Part shown: positions 8,586 to 19,049 of the stretch, one piece after another
How positions within the stretch are numbered: position 1 is the first letter of the stretch
How the letters are laid out: each line of letters opens with the position of its first letter
DNA from: Microbacterium sp. XT11
Lineage (GTDB): Bacteria > Actinomycetota > Actinomycetes > Actinomycetales > Microbacteriaceae
Assembly: GCF_001513675.1 (NCBI RefSeq)
Contig: NZ_CP013859.1
Span: forward strand, 3,411,081 to 3,475,080
DNA: 64,000 bases
Direction: 5' to 3'
Program-made: the position numbers and the translations under genes
The notes under the pieces: model-generated
What the model saw: only the letters and a program-made list of their open reading frames with translations
Databases searched by the model: none
Told to the model about the DNA's origin: nothing

Positions 8586-10289
8586 ATGACCACGCACGCG
8601 CGTCCGCTCGCCGAATGGCTGGCCGCGCTGAGCGACGAGCAGCTGTCGGATCTCTTCCGCGCCAGGGATGTGCGCGCGGATGCCGCCTGGCACGACTTCT
8701 TCGATGCCGCGGAGGCCCTGCTCGAGCCGTCCGCGATCGCGAGGGCGCTCCCCGCGCTGACCGACACCGAAGCGAGGGCGCTGATCTCCGCCCGCGACGG
8801 CCGCGGGTCGCGCGACCGCGCTGCCGACCTCAGAGCGTTCGCTCTGCTTCGCCCCGATAACACTCCGTGGCCGGAGGTGACGGCGGCTCTGAGCGATCGC
8901 GATGCACCCCCACCAGCCACCGAGGCCCCGCCGCATCCGTCGGACGAACGCGCGTCGGCTCACGCCGCAGAGCGCGCGTTCACCACCGTGGCGACGGTGG
9001 CCGACCTCCTGCTCCTCGCACGGGACCGACCGTTCGCGCTGCTCACCGGAGGCACGGTCAGCGCTGCAGAGAAGCGACAGCTCGCCGACGCCGGCATCCC
9101 CGCCGACGCCGTCGATCCCCTGCTGGCGATCGCGACGGATGCCGGACTCGCGGTCGCCGACGATCGCAGGCTGCGCACGACAGCCGACGCCGAGCCGTGG
9201 CTGCGCGCTGCGGTCGTCGACCGGTGGGGCGTGCTCGCCCAGGGCTTCCGCGGCGCGCTCCCCCGCGGTGTGCGCACGTCCGAGGGCGGATGGCGGCCAC
9301 CCGCTGCCTGGCCCGACGCCCACCCGTGGGACGTCGCCTGGCACGAGCGCAGCACGGCGCTGATCGAGCGGGCGCGCCTCCTCGGGCTCATCGCCGACGA
9401 CGGGACCGAACCCGAGTGGGCCGCAGTCCTGCGGCGAGGGGAGGTTCCCCGTCCCTCGTCTCTCGCGGCGCTGCTGCCGCCCGAGGTCGACCGCATCTTC
9501 CTGCAGAACGACTTGAGCGCCATCGCCCCCGGTCCTCTCGCGCCGGCACTGGACGTACGACTCCGCACGCTCGCCGGCCGCGAGTCAGCGGCCCAGGCGT
9601 CGTCGTACCGCTTCACCCCGGAGTCGATCGCCCGCGCTCTGGTGCTCGGGGAGACGGAGCAGTCGATCCTGGATTTCCTCGGCGAGATCTCCCTCACCGG
9701 CATTCCGCAGCCGTTGCAGTACCTCATCGGACAGACGGCGCAGCGGCACGGCCTCGTGCGCGTCTCGGCGGACCCTGCCACCGGGCGCACCCGCATCGAG
9801 AGCGCGGACGGCACGCTCATCGACGCCATGAGCGTCGACCAGGCGCTGCGTCCGCTCGGCCTGCGCCGGGACGACGACGCGCTGACGACCAAGGTCGGCT
9901 CAGACACGGCGTACTGGGCCCTCGTGGAGGCGCGCTACCCTGCGACGCTCGTCGACGAACACGGCACGCCGCTCACAAGCGACCGGCATCCGGCTGCCAC
10001 GCCATCCCCTCGCCCCTCCACCGACTACACCGCGCTGATCGCCTCGCTGCGTTCGCACCAGGGGCCGGATGCCGACGCCGCCTGGCTCGACCGCGAGCTC
10101 GAGGCCGCCGTGCGCACGAGGGCGCTGCTGCGCGTGAGCGTCGGGATGCCAGACGGGTCCACGCGCGAGCTGCTGCTGGAGGCGACCGGCCTGGGCGGTG
10201 GACGGCTGCGCGGGCGCGACCGCGCGGCCGACGTGGAGCGCACGCTCCCGGTGTCGAGCATCCGCGCCGCCTCCATCGTCGAGCAGTAG
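8586..10289 (+). CDS. helicase-associated domain protein (XPB partner)
   Basis: 567-aa protein of the actinobacterial helicase-associated family found next to bacterial XPB genes. No Walker motifs are visible, so it is not itself a helicase. An N-terminal helical region begins LAEWLAALSDEQLSDLF. A central segment (about 340-440) with SSYRFTPESIARALVLGETEQSILDFL resembles the XPB N-terminal helicase-interaction domain. The C-terminal part contains VDQALRPLGLRRDDDALTTK. It probably forms a complex with the XPB product. The gene ends 12 nt before the xpb start. Confidence 0.75.
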   Translation: MTTHARPLAEWLAALSDEQLSDLFRARDVRADAAWHDFFDAAEALLEPSAIARALPALTDTEARALISARDGRGSRDRAADLRAFALLRPDNTPWPEVTAALSDRDAPPPATEAPPHPSDERASAHAAERAFTTVATVADLLLLARDRPFALLTGGTVSAAEKRQLADAGIPADAVDPLLAIATDAGLAVADDRRLRTTADAEPWLRAAVVDRWGVLAQGFRGALPRGVRTSEGGWRPPAAWPDAHPWDVAWHERSTALIERARLLGLIADDGTEPEWAAVLRRGEVPRPSSLAALLPPEVDRIFLQNDLSAIAPGPLAPALDVRLRTLAGRESAAQASSYRFTPESIARALVLGETEQSILDFLGEISLTGIPQPLQYLIGQTAQRHGLVRVSADPATGRTRIESADGTLIDAMSVDQALRPLGLRRDDDALTTKVGSDTAYWALVEARYPATLVDEHGTPLTSDRHPAATPSPRPSTDYTALIASLRSHQGPDADAAWLDRELEAAVRTRALLRVSVGMPDGSTRELLLEATGLGGGRLRGRDRAADVERTLPVSSIRAASIVEQ

Positions 10290-10300
10290 ACTGGTCTGCT

Positions 10301-11941
10301 ATGTCTGATGGCCCCCTGATCGTGCAGAGCGACCGCACCGTGCTGCTCGAGGTCGCGCATCCGGATGCCGAGAGCGCCCGCCATGAGCTGGCGATCTTCG
10401 CCGAACTCGAGCGGGCTCCCGAGCACATCCACACGTACCGCATCACGCGCCTGGGCCTCTGGAACGCACGCGCAGCGGGCCACACCGCCGAAGACATGCT
10501 CGAGACGCTCGACCGCTGGTCGCGCTTCCCCGTTCCGCCCTCCGTCGCGGTCGACCTGCGCGAGACGGTGAACCGCTACGGCCGCCTCGTCATCGAGCGC
10601 GACGACGAGGGCACGCTGATCCTGCGCTCCACCGACCCCGCCGTGCTGACCCAGGTCGCCGGGAACAAGCGCATCCAGCCGCTGCTGCTCTCCCACCCCA
10701 CGCCCGAGACGTTCGTCGTCGACGCGTGGGCCCGAGGACAGATCAAGCAGGAGCTGCTGAAGCTCGGCTGGCCCGCGGAGGACCTCGCCGGCTACACGCC
10801 GGGCACGCCGCACGAGATCGACCTGACGGAGGACGGGTGGCAGATCCGTCCCTACCAGCAGGATGCCGTCGACGCGTTCGCGAAGGACGGCTCGGGCGTG
10901 GTGGTCCTCCCCTGTGGCGCCGGGAAGACGATCGTCGGGGCGGGCGCCATGGCGGCGACGAAGACGACGACCTTGATCCTCGTGACGAACACGGTGTCTG
11001 CACGCCAGTGGCGCGACGAGCTGCTGAAGCGCACGACCCTCACGCCGGACGAGATCGGCGAGTACTCGGGTCAGGCGAAGGAGATCAAGCCGGTCACCAT
11101 CGCGACTTATCAGATCCTCACGGCGAAGCGGAAGGGGCAGTACGCCCACCTGGCACTGCTCGATGCCCTCGACTGGGGGCTCATCGTCTACGACGAGGTG
11201 CACCTGCTCCCCGCCCCTGTGTTCAAGCTCACGGCCGACCTGCAGGCACGACGCCGCATCGGCCTCACCGCGACCCTCGTGCGCGAGGACGGACGAGAGG
11301 GCGACGTCTTCAGCCTGATCGGACCCAAGCGCTTCGACGCACCCTGGAAGCAGATCGAGGCCCAGGGATTCATCTCGCCCGCCGTCTGCTACGAGGTCCG
11401 CGTCGACCTGCCACCCGGCGACCGGTTGGAGTACGCCGCGGCCACCGACGACGAACGCTACCGGCTCGCGGCATCGGCGCCCGCGAAGATCGACGCGGTG
11501 CGTGAGCTGATCGCCAAGCATCCCGACGAGCAGATCCTCGTGATCGGGCAGTATCTCGACCAGCTCGACACGCTGTCCGAGGCGTTGGACGCCCCGCAGA
11601 TCACCGGGTCGACGCCGGTCGACGAACGCGAAGAGCTCTACAGGCAGTTCCGCGAGGGCGAGATCCGGCTGCTCGTGGTGTCGAAGGTGGCCAACTTCTC
11701 GATCGATCTGCCCGAGGCATCCGTGGCCATCCAGGTGTCCGGGTCGTTCGGGTCCCGCCAGGAGGAGGCTCAGCGTCTGGGTCGCCTCCTGCGGCCCAAG
11801 CAGTCGGGCCACACGGCGAGCTTCTACACGCTCGTGGCACGCGACACCATCGATCAGGACTACGCGCAGAACCGCCAGCGGTTCCTCGCCGAGCAGGGGT
11901 ACAGCTACACGATCATGGACGCGGACGCCATCGCGGCGTGA
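10301..11941 (+). CDS. DNA repair helicase XPB (SF2)
   Basis: 546-aa bacterial XPB-type 3'-5' DNA helicase for excision repair or transcription-linked repair. The N-terminal damage-recognition-like domain (about 1-160) precedes RecA1 with RPYQQDAVDAF, Walker A LPCGAGKT near 207, DEVH in IVYDEVHLLP near 304, and the GLTATLVREDG motif. RecA2 has VSKVANFSIDLPEA and motif VI EEAQRLGRLLRPK. ATG 10301 is supported by TAGACT (10287-10292) 8 nt upstream; its TAG is the stop of the preceding gene. The protein is full length and should be active. Confidence 0.9.
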   Translation: MSDGPLIVQSDRTVLLEVAHPDAESARHELAIFAELERAPEHIHTYRITRLGLWNARAAGHTAEDMLETLDRWSRFPVPPSVAVDLRETVNRYGRLVIERDDEGTLILRSTDPAVLTQVAGNKRIQPLLLSHPTPETFVVDAWARGQIKQELLKLGWPAEDLAGYTPGTPHEIDLTEDGWQIRPYQQDAVDAFAKDGSGVVVLPCGAGKTIVGAGAMAATKTTTLILVTNTVSARQWRDELLKRTTLTPDEIGEYSGQAKEIKPVTIATYQILTAKRKGQYAHLALLDALDWGLIVYDEVHLLPAPVFKLTADLQARRRIGLTATLVREDGREGDVFSLIGPKRFDAPWKQIEAQGFISPAVCYEVRVDLPPGDRLEYAAATDDERYRLAASAPAKIDAVRELIAKHPDEQILVIGQYLDQLDTLSEALDAPQITGSTPVDEREELYRQFREGEIRLLVVSKVANFSIDLPEASVAIQVSGSFGSRQEEAQRLGRLLRPKQSGHTASFYTLVARDTIDQDYAQNRQRFLAEQGYSYTIMDADAIAA

Positions 11942-12018
11942 ACGCGACCGGAGCGCGAGGAAACGCCATTCCGGCGAATGATCAGCCCGCGCATGGCCCG
12001 AGTCACCATAATGGGGAC

Positions 12019-12705
12019 ATGACTGCTGCGCGCATCCTGGTCGTCGACGACGAGCCGAACATCCGCGACCTGCTTTCAACGGGTCTCAGCTTCGCCGGGT
12101 TCCAGGTGAAGACGGTGGCCAACGGCGCCGCCACCATCTCGGCGGTGCTGGAGGAGGAGCCCGACCTCATCATCCTCGACGTGATGCTCCCCGACATGAA
12201 CGGGTTCAGCGTCACCAAGCGCCTGCGCGGCGCCGGGTTCACCGCGCCCATCCTGTTCCTCACCGCGAAGGACGGCACCGAGGACAAGATCGAGGGACTC
12301 AACGCAGGCGGCGACGACTACGTCACCAAGCCGTTCAGCCTCGACGAGATCGTCGCTCGGGCCCAGGCCATCCTTCGTCGCACCATGCAGGCCGACGAGG
12401 AGTCGATCATCCGCGCGGGCGAGCTGACCATGGATCAGGACACGCACGATGTGCACGTCGGCAAGGAGTCCATCGAGCTCAGCCCCACCGAGTTCAAGCT
12501 GCTGCGCTACCTCATGCTCAACCCCAATCGCGTGCTGTCGAAGGCGCAGATCCTCGACCACGTCTGGGAGTACGACTTCAACGGCGACGCCGGCATCGTG
12601 GAGAGCTACATCTCGTACCTCCGCCGCAAGATCGACCCGCACACCGAGGAGTCGCTCATCCAGACCAAGCGCGGCTTCGGCTACATGCTCAAGGTCGGCA
12701 AGTAG
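12019..12705 (+). CDS. response regulator, OmpR/PhoB family
   Basis: 228 aa. The receiver domain (1-120) has the acidic pair DDE, phospho-acceptor Asp in LIILDVMLPD (about 54), and Lys in DYVTKPFS. The winged-helix DNA-binding domain (about 130-228) ends RRKIDPHTEESLIQTKRGFGYMLK. It is most like the MprA/TcrA-type regulators. The start has CATAAT (12007-12012) exactly 6 nt upstream, so it is leaderless and the longer frame from 11938 is not needed. The cognate kinase gene follows after 33 bp. Confidence 0.9.
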   Translation: MTAARILVVDDEPNIRDLLSTGLSFAGFQVKTVANGAATISAVLEEEPDLIILDVMLPDMNGFSVTKRLRGAGFTAPILFLTAKDGTEDKIEGLNAGGDDYVTKPFSLDEIVARAQAILRRTMQADEESIIRAGELTMDQDTHDVHVGKESIELSPTEFKLLRYLMLNPNRVLSKAQILDHVWEYDFNGDAGIVESYISYLRRKIDPHTEESLIQTKRGFGYMLKVGK

Positions 12706-12738
12706 CACACGATCTCGGCACGACCATGGGAGGGCCGC

Positions 12739-14418
12739 ATGGCGCACAAGCCTGACGCGGTCACCCGCTGGTGGCGGGCGATCAGCCTGCGCGCGAAGGT
12801 GACCGGGGTGACGGTCGCGGTGCTCGCCCTCGGACTCCTCGTCGCGGGCCTCGGCACCGTGCCTATCCTGCGCACGACGCTCGTCGACAACATCGACGCG
12901 CAGTTGCCCGCCCTGGTGTCGTCCGACCTCACCGGGCGGTACTTCGACGTCGACACGTCGAGCGGCGAACCGGTCTACCGACCGAAGGAACCGCCGCGCG
13001 ACTTCTTCTTCGCCATCTATGACGCCGCAGGAGTCCTGCGCGCGACGGCGGGCGGGGGCAACGGCGCGGCCACCCCGCTCTTCCCGTCGACCTACACGCC
13101 GCTGCAAGCGCAGGCGAACGCCGACGCGAAGTTCACGCTCGAGGGCACCAAGGGCGCCACCTTCCGCGCCGCAGTGGCGAGCACCACGGGCGAAGGCGGC
13201 GCATTGCAGGTGCAGCTCGTCGCCATGCCCCTGTCGGCCGCGGACAGGATCATCAGCCAGTACTTCGGCATCTACATCACCGTGGCGCTCATCACCATCG
13301 TGATCGCGGCGCTGCTGATCCGGGGGCTCGTCACTCTCACGTTCCGGCGGCTCGGACAGGTGGAGTCCACGGCCATGGCCATCGCCGCGGGCAACTTCAG
13401 CCAGCGCCTGACCGATCTCGAGCCGACGACCGAGGTCGGGCGCCTCAATGCCGCCATCAACGCCATGCTCGACAGGGCCGACCATTCGCTCGCCCAGCGC
13501 GATCGCACGGTGCAGCAGATGCGACGGTTCATCGGCGATGCGAGCCACGAGCTGCGCACGCCGCTCGTCAGCGTCCGCGGCTACGCCGAGCTCTACCGCA
13601 TGGGCGCGATCAAGGGCGAGGAAGACACCGCGCGGGCCATGGAGCGGATCGAGAAGGAAGCGATCCGCATGGGCGTGCTGGTGGAGGATCTGCTGGCGCT
13701 CGCGCGTCTCGACGAGGAACGCGAGATCGAGATCGAGCCTCTCGACCTCCGCCCGATCGCACGCGACGCGGCCCTCGACGTGCGCGCCGCCGCACCGGGG
13801 CGCACGGTGACCGTGGTCGACCGCACCGTCGACGCCCCGCTCATCGAGGTGACCCCGCGCACCGAGCCGACACCTCAGCCACCGGCGCCACGCGGCCTGT
13901 CGCGCGCCGCGCTCTCGCGGCTCCGCCGCCGCCCGCGCACCCCGCAGGTGCCCGCGATCGACTTCACCGAGGCCACGGACATCCCCGTGCGCACGCCGCC
14001 GATCGTGCTCGGCGAGGAGAACAAGGTGCGGCAGGTCGTCACCAACCTCCTCGGCAACGCCCGTCGGTTCTCGCCCGAGGAGAGTCCGATCGAGATCGTC
14101 GTCGACGCCGACCGTGTCAAGGGCACCGGCAGCATCGCCGTCGTCGACCACGGCGAGGGCATCCCGCCGCAGATCCGCGAGCAGATCTTCGAGCGCTTCT
14201 GGCGCGCCGACACGTCGCGTGCTCGAGAGACGGGAGGCTCCGGTCTGGGTCTCGCCATCGTGGCCTCGATCGTGAAAGCCCTGCACGGCAGCGTCACCGT
14301 CTCGGAGACACCGGGCGGCGGCGCGACGTTCACCGTGACGCTCCCGCTGGCCCCCGCCCGCGCCACGCCGGCGCACCTGCTGCAGGACACGCAGCCGCTG
14401 GACCCGCTGGACCTCTGA
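12739..14418 (+). CDS. sensor histidine kinase (partner of 12019)
   Basis: 559-aa membrane kinase. A TM segment lies at about 22-45, an extracytoplasmic sensor domain at about 46-175, a second TM at about 178-198, then HAMP. HisKA carries DASHELRTPLVSVRGY. HATPase_c has the N box NKVRQVVTNLLGNARRF, G1 DHGEGIPP and G2 GGSGLGLAIV. An unusual Pro/Arg-rich insert of about 50 residues (EPTPQPPAPRGLSRAALSRLRRRP) lies before the N box. It forms a two-gene operon with the regulator. The stimulus is unknown; an envelope-stress role is possible by similarity to MprB. Confidence 0.88.
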   Translation: MAHKPDAVTRWWRAISLRAKVTGVTVAVLALGLLVAGLGTVPILRTTLVDNIDAQLPALVSSDLTGRYFDVDTSSGEPVYRPKEPPRDFFFAIYDAAGVLRATAGGGNGAATPLFPSTYTPLQAQANADAKFTLEGTKGATFRAAVASTTGEGGALQVQLVAMPLSAADRIISQYFGIYITVALITIVIAALLIRGLVTLTFRRLGQVESTAMAIAAGNFSQRLTDLEPTTEVGRLNAAINAMLDRADHSLAQRDRTVQQMRRFIGDASHELRTPLVSVRGYAELYRMGAIKGEEDTARAMERIEKEAIRMGVLVEDLLALARLDEEREIEIEPLDLRPIARDAALDVRAAAPGRTVTVVDRTVDAPLIEVTPRTEPTPQPPAPRGLSRAALSRLRRRPRTPQVPAIDFTEATDIPVRTPPIVLGEENKVRQVVTNLLGNARRFSPEESPIEIVVDADRVKGTGSIAVVDHGEGIPPQIREQIFERFWRADTSRARETGGSGLGLAIVASIVKALHGSVTVSETPGGGATFTVTLPLAPARATPAHLLQDTQPLDPLDL

Positions 14419-14564
14419 GCCCGCGGCGGGCCCGGTCGCTCGACTCCCCCTGCACAGCGAGGCCGCTGCGGTGCTTGTGCACAGCATCCGGCGGATCGGT
14501 GGAATGTTCCCTTCTCGCGGGTCCGCCGGCTCCTATCGTCGGAAGCCCAACGAGAGGAGATCCC

Positions 14565-14852
14565 ATGTCCGTCTTCACCGTCGACACCGATGCGGTCCGA
14601 TCCGCCGAGGCCGCCGCCATCGCCACGATGGAGCGTCTGCGCACGGAATCCACCACGCTGACGGCGCAGCTGACGCAGCTGCAGTCGTCGTGGACGGGGA
14701 CCGCGTCGAGCGCGTTCCAGAGCTGCGTCGAGCAGTGGCGCGGCACGGCGCTGCACGTCGAGCAGTCGCTCGAGTCGATCGGCTCGTCGCTGGGCGGCGC
14801 CGCCACGCAGTACGCGGATGCCGACCTGTACTCGGCGAGCCTCTTCCGCTGA
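14565..14852 (+). CDS. WXG100 family (ESAT-6-like) protein
   Basis: 95-aa helical-hairpin protein. The central turn SSWTGTAS is the WxG motif (about residue 44), flanked by two amphipathic helices rich in Ala, Gln and Glu, with aromatic residues near the C terminus (YADADLYSASLF). These proteins are typically exported by type VII secretion as dimers. GAGAGGAG precedes ATG 14565, which sets the start. No EccC-type ATPase or other ESX gene lies in the window, so it is an orphan substrate here. It stands between the kinase gene and convergent groL. Confidence 0.88.
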   Translation: MSVFTVDTDAVRSAEAAAIATMERLRTESTTLTAQLTQLQSSWTGTASSAFQSCVEQWRGTALHVEQSLESIGSSLGGAATQYADADLYSASLFR

Positions 14853-14869
14853 CCACAGCCGAAGACGCG

Positions 14870-14902
14870 GCAGCGCCCCCGCCGAATCGGCCGGGGCGCT
14901 GC
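14870..14902. terminator. convergent terminator hairpin (WXG100/groL)
   Basis: GCAGCGCCCC (14870-14879) pairs with GGGGCGCTGC (14893-14902); the loop can itself pair as GCCGA/TCGGC. It lies 20 nt behind the groL stop and 17 nt behind the WXG100 stop. There is no clear T tract. Confidence 0.6.
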
Positions 14903-14921
14903 TGTCAGAGGATCGACGGAC

Positions 14922-16577
<1,656 letters not shown>

Positions 16578-16604
16578 TTAGCACTCAGAGTCAGCGAGTG
16601 CTAA
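16578..16604 (-). promoter_or_regulatory. CIRCE operator (HrcA site), perfect
   Basis: TTAGCACTC-N9-GAGTGCTAA, with no mismatch to the CIRCE consensus, 36 bp upstream of the groL start. HrcA binding here represses groL until heat shock. Confidence 0.95.
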
Positions 16605-16611
16605 CGCCATT

Positions 16612-16638
16612 CTGGCACTCGACACCTTCGAGTGCAAG
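16612..16638 (-). promoter_or_regulatory. second, degenerate CIRCE-like element
   Basis: CTGGCACTC-N9-GAGTGCAAG, 7 bp beyond the perfect CIRCE. The inner six bases of each arm (GCACTC/GAGTGC) and the 9-nt spacer are conserved; the outer bases are not. It is likely a weaker second HrcA site. Confidence 0.7.
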
Positions 16639-16656
16639 CCGCCGGGAGGGCGCGGG

Positions 16657-17223
16657 TCAGGGTGCCGGGGTCTCCCCCGCCGCCCCGGCGCGATCGAGGC
16701 CGATGACCACGACGAGCTGCTTGCCGCCGGTGTCGTTCTGCCCCGCATAGAAGTCGCTCTGCTGCACGTCGGCACCTCCGATGAGACCGGCGAGTCCGAT
16801 CGCGGCCGCCTCGTCCTCGTCGGCCACGTAGTACACCGTCGTCGTCTCGAAGTCCTGGCTCGCGCTGTCGCTCGCGAACACCGTGTCGGCGGCCCATCCC
16901 TCGTTGATCAGCTGGTCGCGCAGCTGGGCGTCGAGTCCCTCATCCGGCGAGGCGTTGAGGATCATCACGGAGTAGCTCGTGTCGACGACGCCGGTCTCCT
17001 CGGGCGTCGGAACGGAGGTGGGTGCGGCGTCGGGGAACAGCGAGATGCGTCCCATCACGACGAGGGATCCGAAGATCCCCGCGATGATGAGGACGAGGGC
17101 GGCGACGAACGACCACAGCAGAACGACCCAGCCGTTCATGCCCGGGGCCTCGGCGCGGTGCGCCCCTACGCGCCCGGACGAACGGGGGACGTCATCGAAT
17201 CGGTCTCGGGAGGGCTTGGACAC
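16657..17223 (-). CDS. LytR C-terminal-domain membrane protein
   Basis: 188 aa. A cytoplasmic N terminus is followed by one TM helix (VVLLWSFVAALVLIIAGIFGSLVVM, about 32-56), a Pro/Thr linker and an extracytoplasmic LytR_C domain (about 80-178, beginning YSVMILNASPDEGLDAQLRDQL). The catalytic LCP domain of LytR-CpsA-Psr proteins is absent, so it is a stand-alone accessory domain, perhaps regulating wall-polymer attachment. The start is GTG 17223 with TAGCAT (complement of 17230-17235) 6 nt upstream, giving a leaderless mRNA. Confidence 0.8.
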   Translation of the reverse strand: MSKPSRDRFDDVPRSSGRVGAHRAEAPGMNGWVVLLWSFVAALVLIIAGIFGSLVVMGRISLFPDAAPTSVPTPEETGVVDTSYSVMILNASPDEGLDAQLRDQLINEGWAADTVFASDSASQDFETTTVYYVADEDEAAAIGLAGLIGGADVQQSDFYAGQNDTGGKQLVVVIGLDRAGAAGETPAP

Positions 17224-17328
17224 CCCTCGATGCTAGTGGCACGTGCCTGGGATTCCGCATCGCGACGCCATCCGCGACGGCTCCGTCGCAGCGCCGCGCG
17301 CGGCTGGAGGCCCGGAGCACCCGGTCGC

Positions 17329-17586
17329 TCAGCCGGCGAACCCCGGAGTGCGCGCACGACGTCTCGACGCCCTGGCGTCACGGAGCCGACGGAGCCGTCC
17401 GACCAGCAGGGGGTCGTACTCGAGCGCCGCCTCCGACTCGATGAGGCGGCCCAGCAGCTGGTAGTACCGCGCGGCGCTCATGCCGAGCTGGGCGCGGATG
17501 AGCTCCTCCTTGGTGCCGCTGTGCCGCGGCCATGCCGTCTCGATCGCGAGGATCGCGCGATCGCGGTCGGTGAGCTCTCCCAGCAT
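17329..17586 (-). CDS. DUF3263 family protein
   Basis: 85-aa actinobacterial protein. The helix-rich N-terminal 65 residues (LTDRDRAILAIETAWPRHSGTKEELIR, then LGMSAARYYQLLGRLI) look like a helix-turn-helix, so a DNA-binding role is plausible but unproved. The tail is Arg-rich. TAGCCT (complement of 17593-17598) lies 6 nt before ATG 17586, so it is leaderless. It sits upstream of the LytR_C gene on the same strand with a 105-bp gap. Confidence 0.8.
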   Translation of the reverse strand: MLGELTDRDRAILAIETAWPRHSGTKEELIRAQLGMSAARYYQLLGRLIESEAALEYDPLLVGRLRRLRDARASRRRARTPGFAG

Positions 17587-17595
17587 GGCTCCAGG

Positions 17596-18588
17596 CTACG
17601 TCGCAGAGCGCATCTCACCCGCGCGCCACTCCCATGTCCTCCCGAGCGGATCGGCGGACGCGCGCACGCCACCGTCGAGCGCGACGACGAAGCCGTCCCA
17701 CGACGCGGCATCGACGGCCGGCCGCCACACGTCGAGGAGTGCAGGCGGGTCGATCGTGAGCCAGTGCGCATCCAGCTCCTGGAGACGACGGACCAGAGCG
17801 GCACGCGGCTCTCGCGGGATGTGCACGAGCACGCCGGGAGTGGTGACGACGAGCGTCGCATCCGACGGCGTGGCCGCGACCAGTTCGTCGAGCCTGTCCC
17901 CCGCGTCTCCCGTCAGGAGGAGCGCCGGTTCGGATGCTGCGATGTCGAGGGCCGCGGCCACCCGCTCCGCCCTTCGCGCCTCCCCCGGCCAGACGAGTGC
18001 TTGCAGCCACCGCCGGTCGGCGTCGAGCCTCGCGTCGAGCGGAGCCAGATCGATGCCGGCCCGCCACACGACCTCCGGCATCCGCATCTCGGGGAGCGGG
18101 CCCGTGACCGTGCTCTCCAGCACGACCTTCGACGGGCCGTCGACGGGGTCGACGGCCGCTCGGAGCTCCCCGGAAGCTCCCCGCACACGGTACGAATAGC
18201 GGTCGGGGTAGAGGCACAGCCCGGCCGAGGCGCCGATCTCGAGCAGGGCGAGCGGACCGCAGAGCTCGCTGAGCACGGGCAGAAGCGGCGCGAGCCGCAG
18301 CGGCTCGTTCGTCTGCAGCCGTCGCGACGCGCACTCCTCCACGACGGCGTCGGCGTGCGCGAGCAGGAACGCACGCCAGGTGCCGTAGCCCGCCAGCGGC
18401 GCGCCGAGCATCCGGGTCACGGCGAAGACGAGCGGCGGCTGGCGGCGCGTCTCCGGGATCCGGGCGAGGACATCTCGCACGGCTCGGTCGTCCGCGACGC
18501 CGGCGGCCCATTCCCGGTACAGCTCGCTCCGGCCCGGAGCCTCCTCACGGGCGAAGCGGGCGAAGCGCTGCTGCACGGCATCCGTCAT
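17596..18588 (-). CDS. DUF2332 family protein
   Basis: 330-aa protein of unknown function. It begins with the helical family signature (QQRFARFAREEAPGRSELYREWAAGVADD), then LLEIGASAGLCLYPDRYSY, a glycine-rich stretch reminiscent of SAM-binding loops. A methyltransferase-like fold is possible but not shown. CACAAT (complement of 18595-18600) is 6 nt before ATG, and the GGAGG directly abutting the start is too close for a normal ribosome site, favouring a leaderless mRNA. It is divergent from msrB. Confidence 0.75.
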   Translation of the reverse strand: MTDAVQQRFARFAREEAPGRSELYREWAAGVADDRAVRDVLARIPETRRQPPLVFAVTRMLGAPLAGYGTWRAFLLAHADAVVEECASRRLQTNEPLRLAPLLPVLSELCGPLALLEIGASAGLCLYPDRYSYRVRGASGELRAAVDPVDGPSKVVLESTVTGPLPEMRMPEVVWRAGIDLAPLDARLDADRRWLQALVWPGEARRAERVAAALDIAASEPALLLTGDAGDRLDELVAATPSDATLVVTTPGVLVHIPREPRAALVRRLQELDAHWLTIDPPALLDVWRPAVDAASWDGFVVALDGGVRASADPLGRTWEWRAGEMRSAT

Positions 18589-18644
18589 CCCTCCATTGTG
18601 TCCGCAGGCGCCCGCTCGTCCGCCGGAAGGGGGAGAATGGAGTC

Positions 18645-19049
18645 ATGTCCTACAGCGTGAACAAGAGCGAAGACGAGTGGCGCGAGGAGCTCTCGCCCGA
18701 CCAGTACGCGGTGCTGCGCCAGGCGGCGACCGAACGCGCGTGGACGGGCGAGCTGCTCGACGAGAAGCGCGCGGGACTCTACACCTGCGGCGCGTGCGGC
18801 GCCGAGCTCTTCAAGAGCGGCACGAAGTTCGACTCCGGATGCGGATGGCCGAGCTTCTATGAGTCGATCCGCCCCGACGCTGTGGAGCTGCTCGAGGACA
18901 CGAGCCTCGGCATGGTCCGCACCGAGGTGCGGTGCGCGGCGTGCGGCTCGCATCTGGGGCACGTGTTCCCCGACGGCTTCGGCACGCCGACCGGTGACCG
19001 CTACTGCATGAACTCGATCGCGCTGAACTTCACGCCCGACGCGTCGTGA
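18645..19049 (+). CDS. msrB: peptide-methionine (R)-S-oxide reductase
   Basis: Repairs R-methionine sulfoxide using thioredoxin. 134 aa. Zinc cysteines are Cys48, Cys51, Cys97 and Cys100, the catalytic Cys121 is in RYCMNS, and a possible recycling cysteine is in GCGWPS (Cys66). All expected residues are present. GAGAAT (18633-18638) is 6 nt before the ATG. The nitroreductase-like gene downstream overlaps by 4 nt (GTGA), forming an oxidative-stress or redox pair. Confidence 0.95.
   Translation: MSYSVNKSEDEWREELSPDQYAVLRQAATERAWTGELLDEKRAGLYTCGACGAELFKSGTKFDSGCGWPSFYESIRPDAVELLEDTSLGMVRTEVRCAACGSHLGHVFPDGFGTPTGDRYCMNSIALNFTPDAS

Noticed and set aside
10025-14487. Very long minus-strand frames (684 and 803 codons) opposite xpb and the two-component genes
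   Set aside because: They are Arg/Leu/Gly/Asp-rich antisense shadows of well-identified genes, with no ribosome site or family match.
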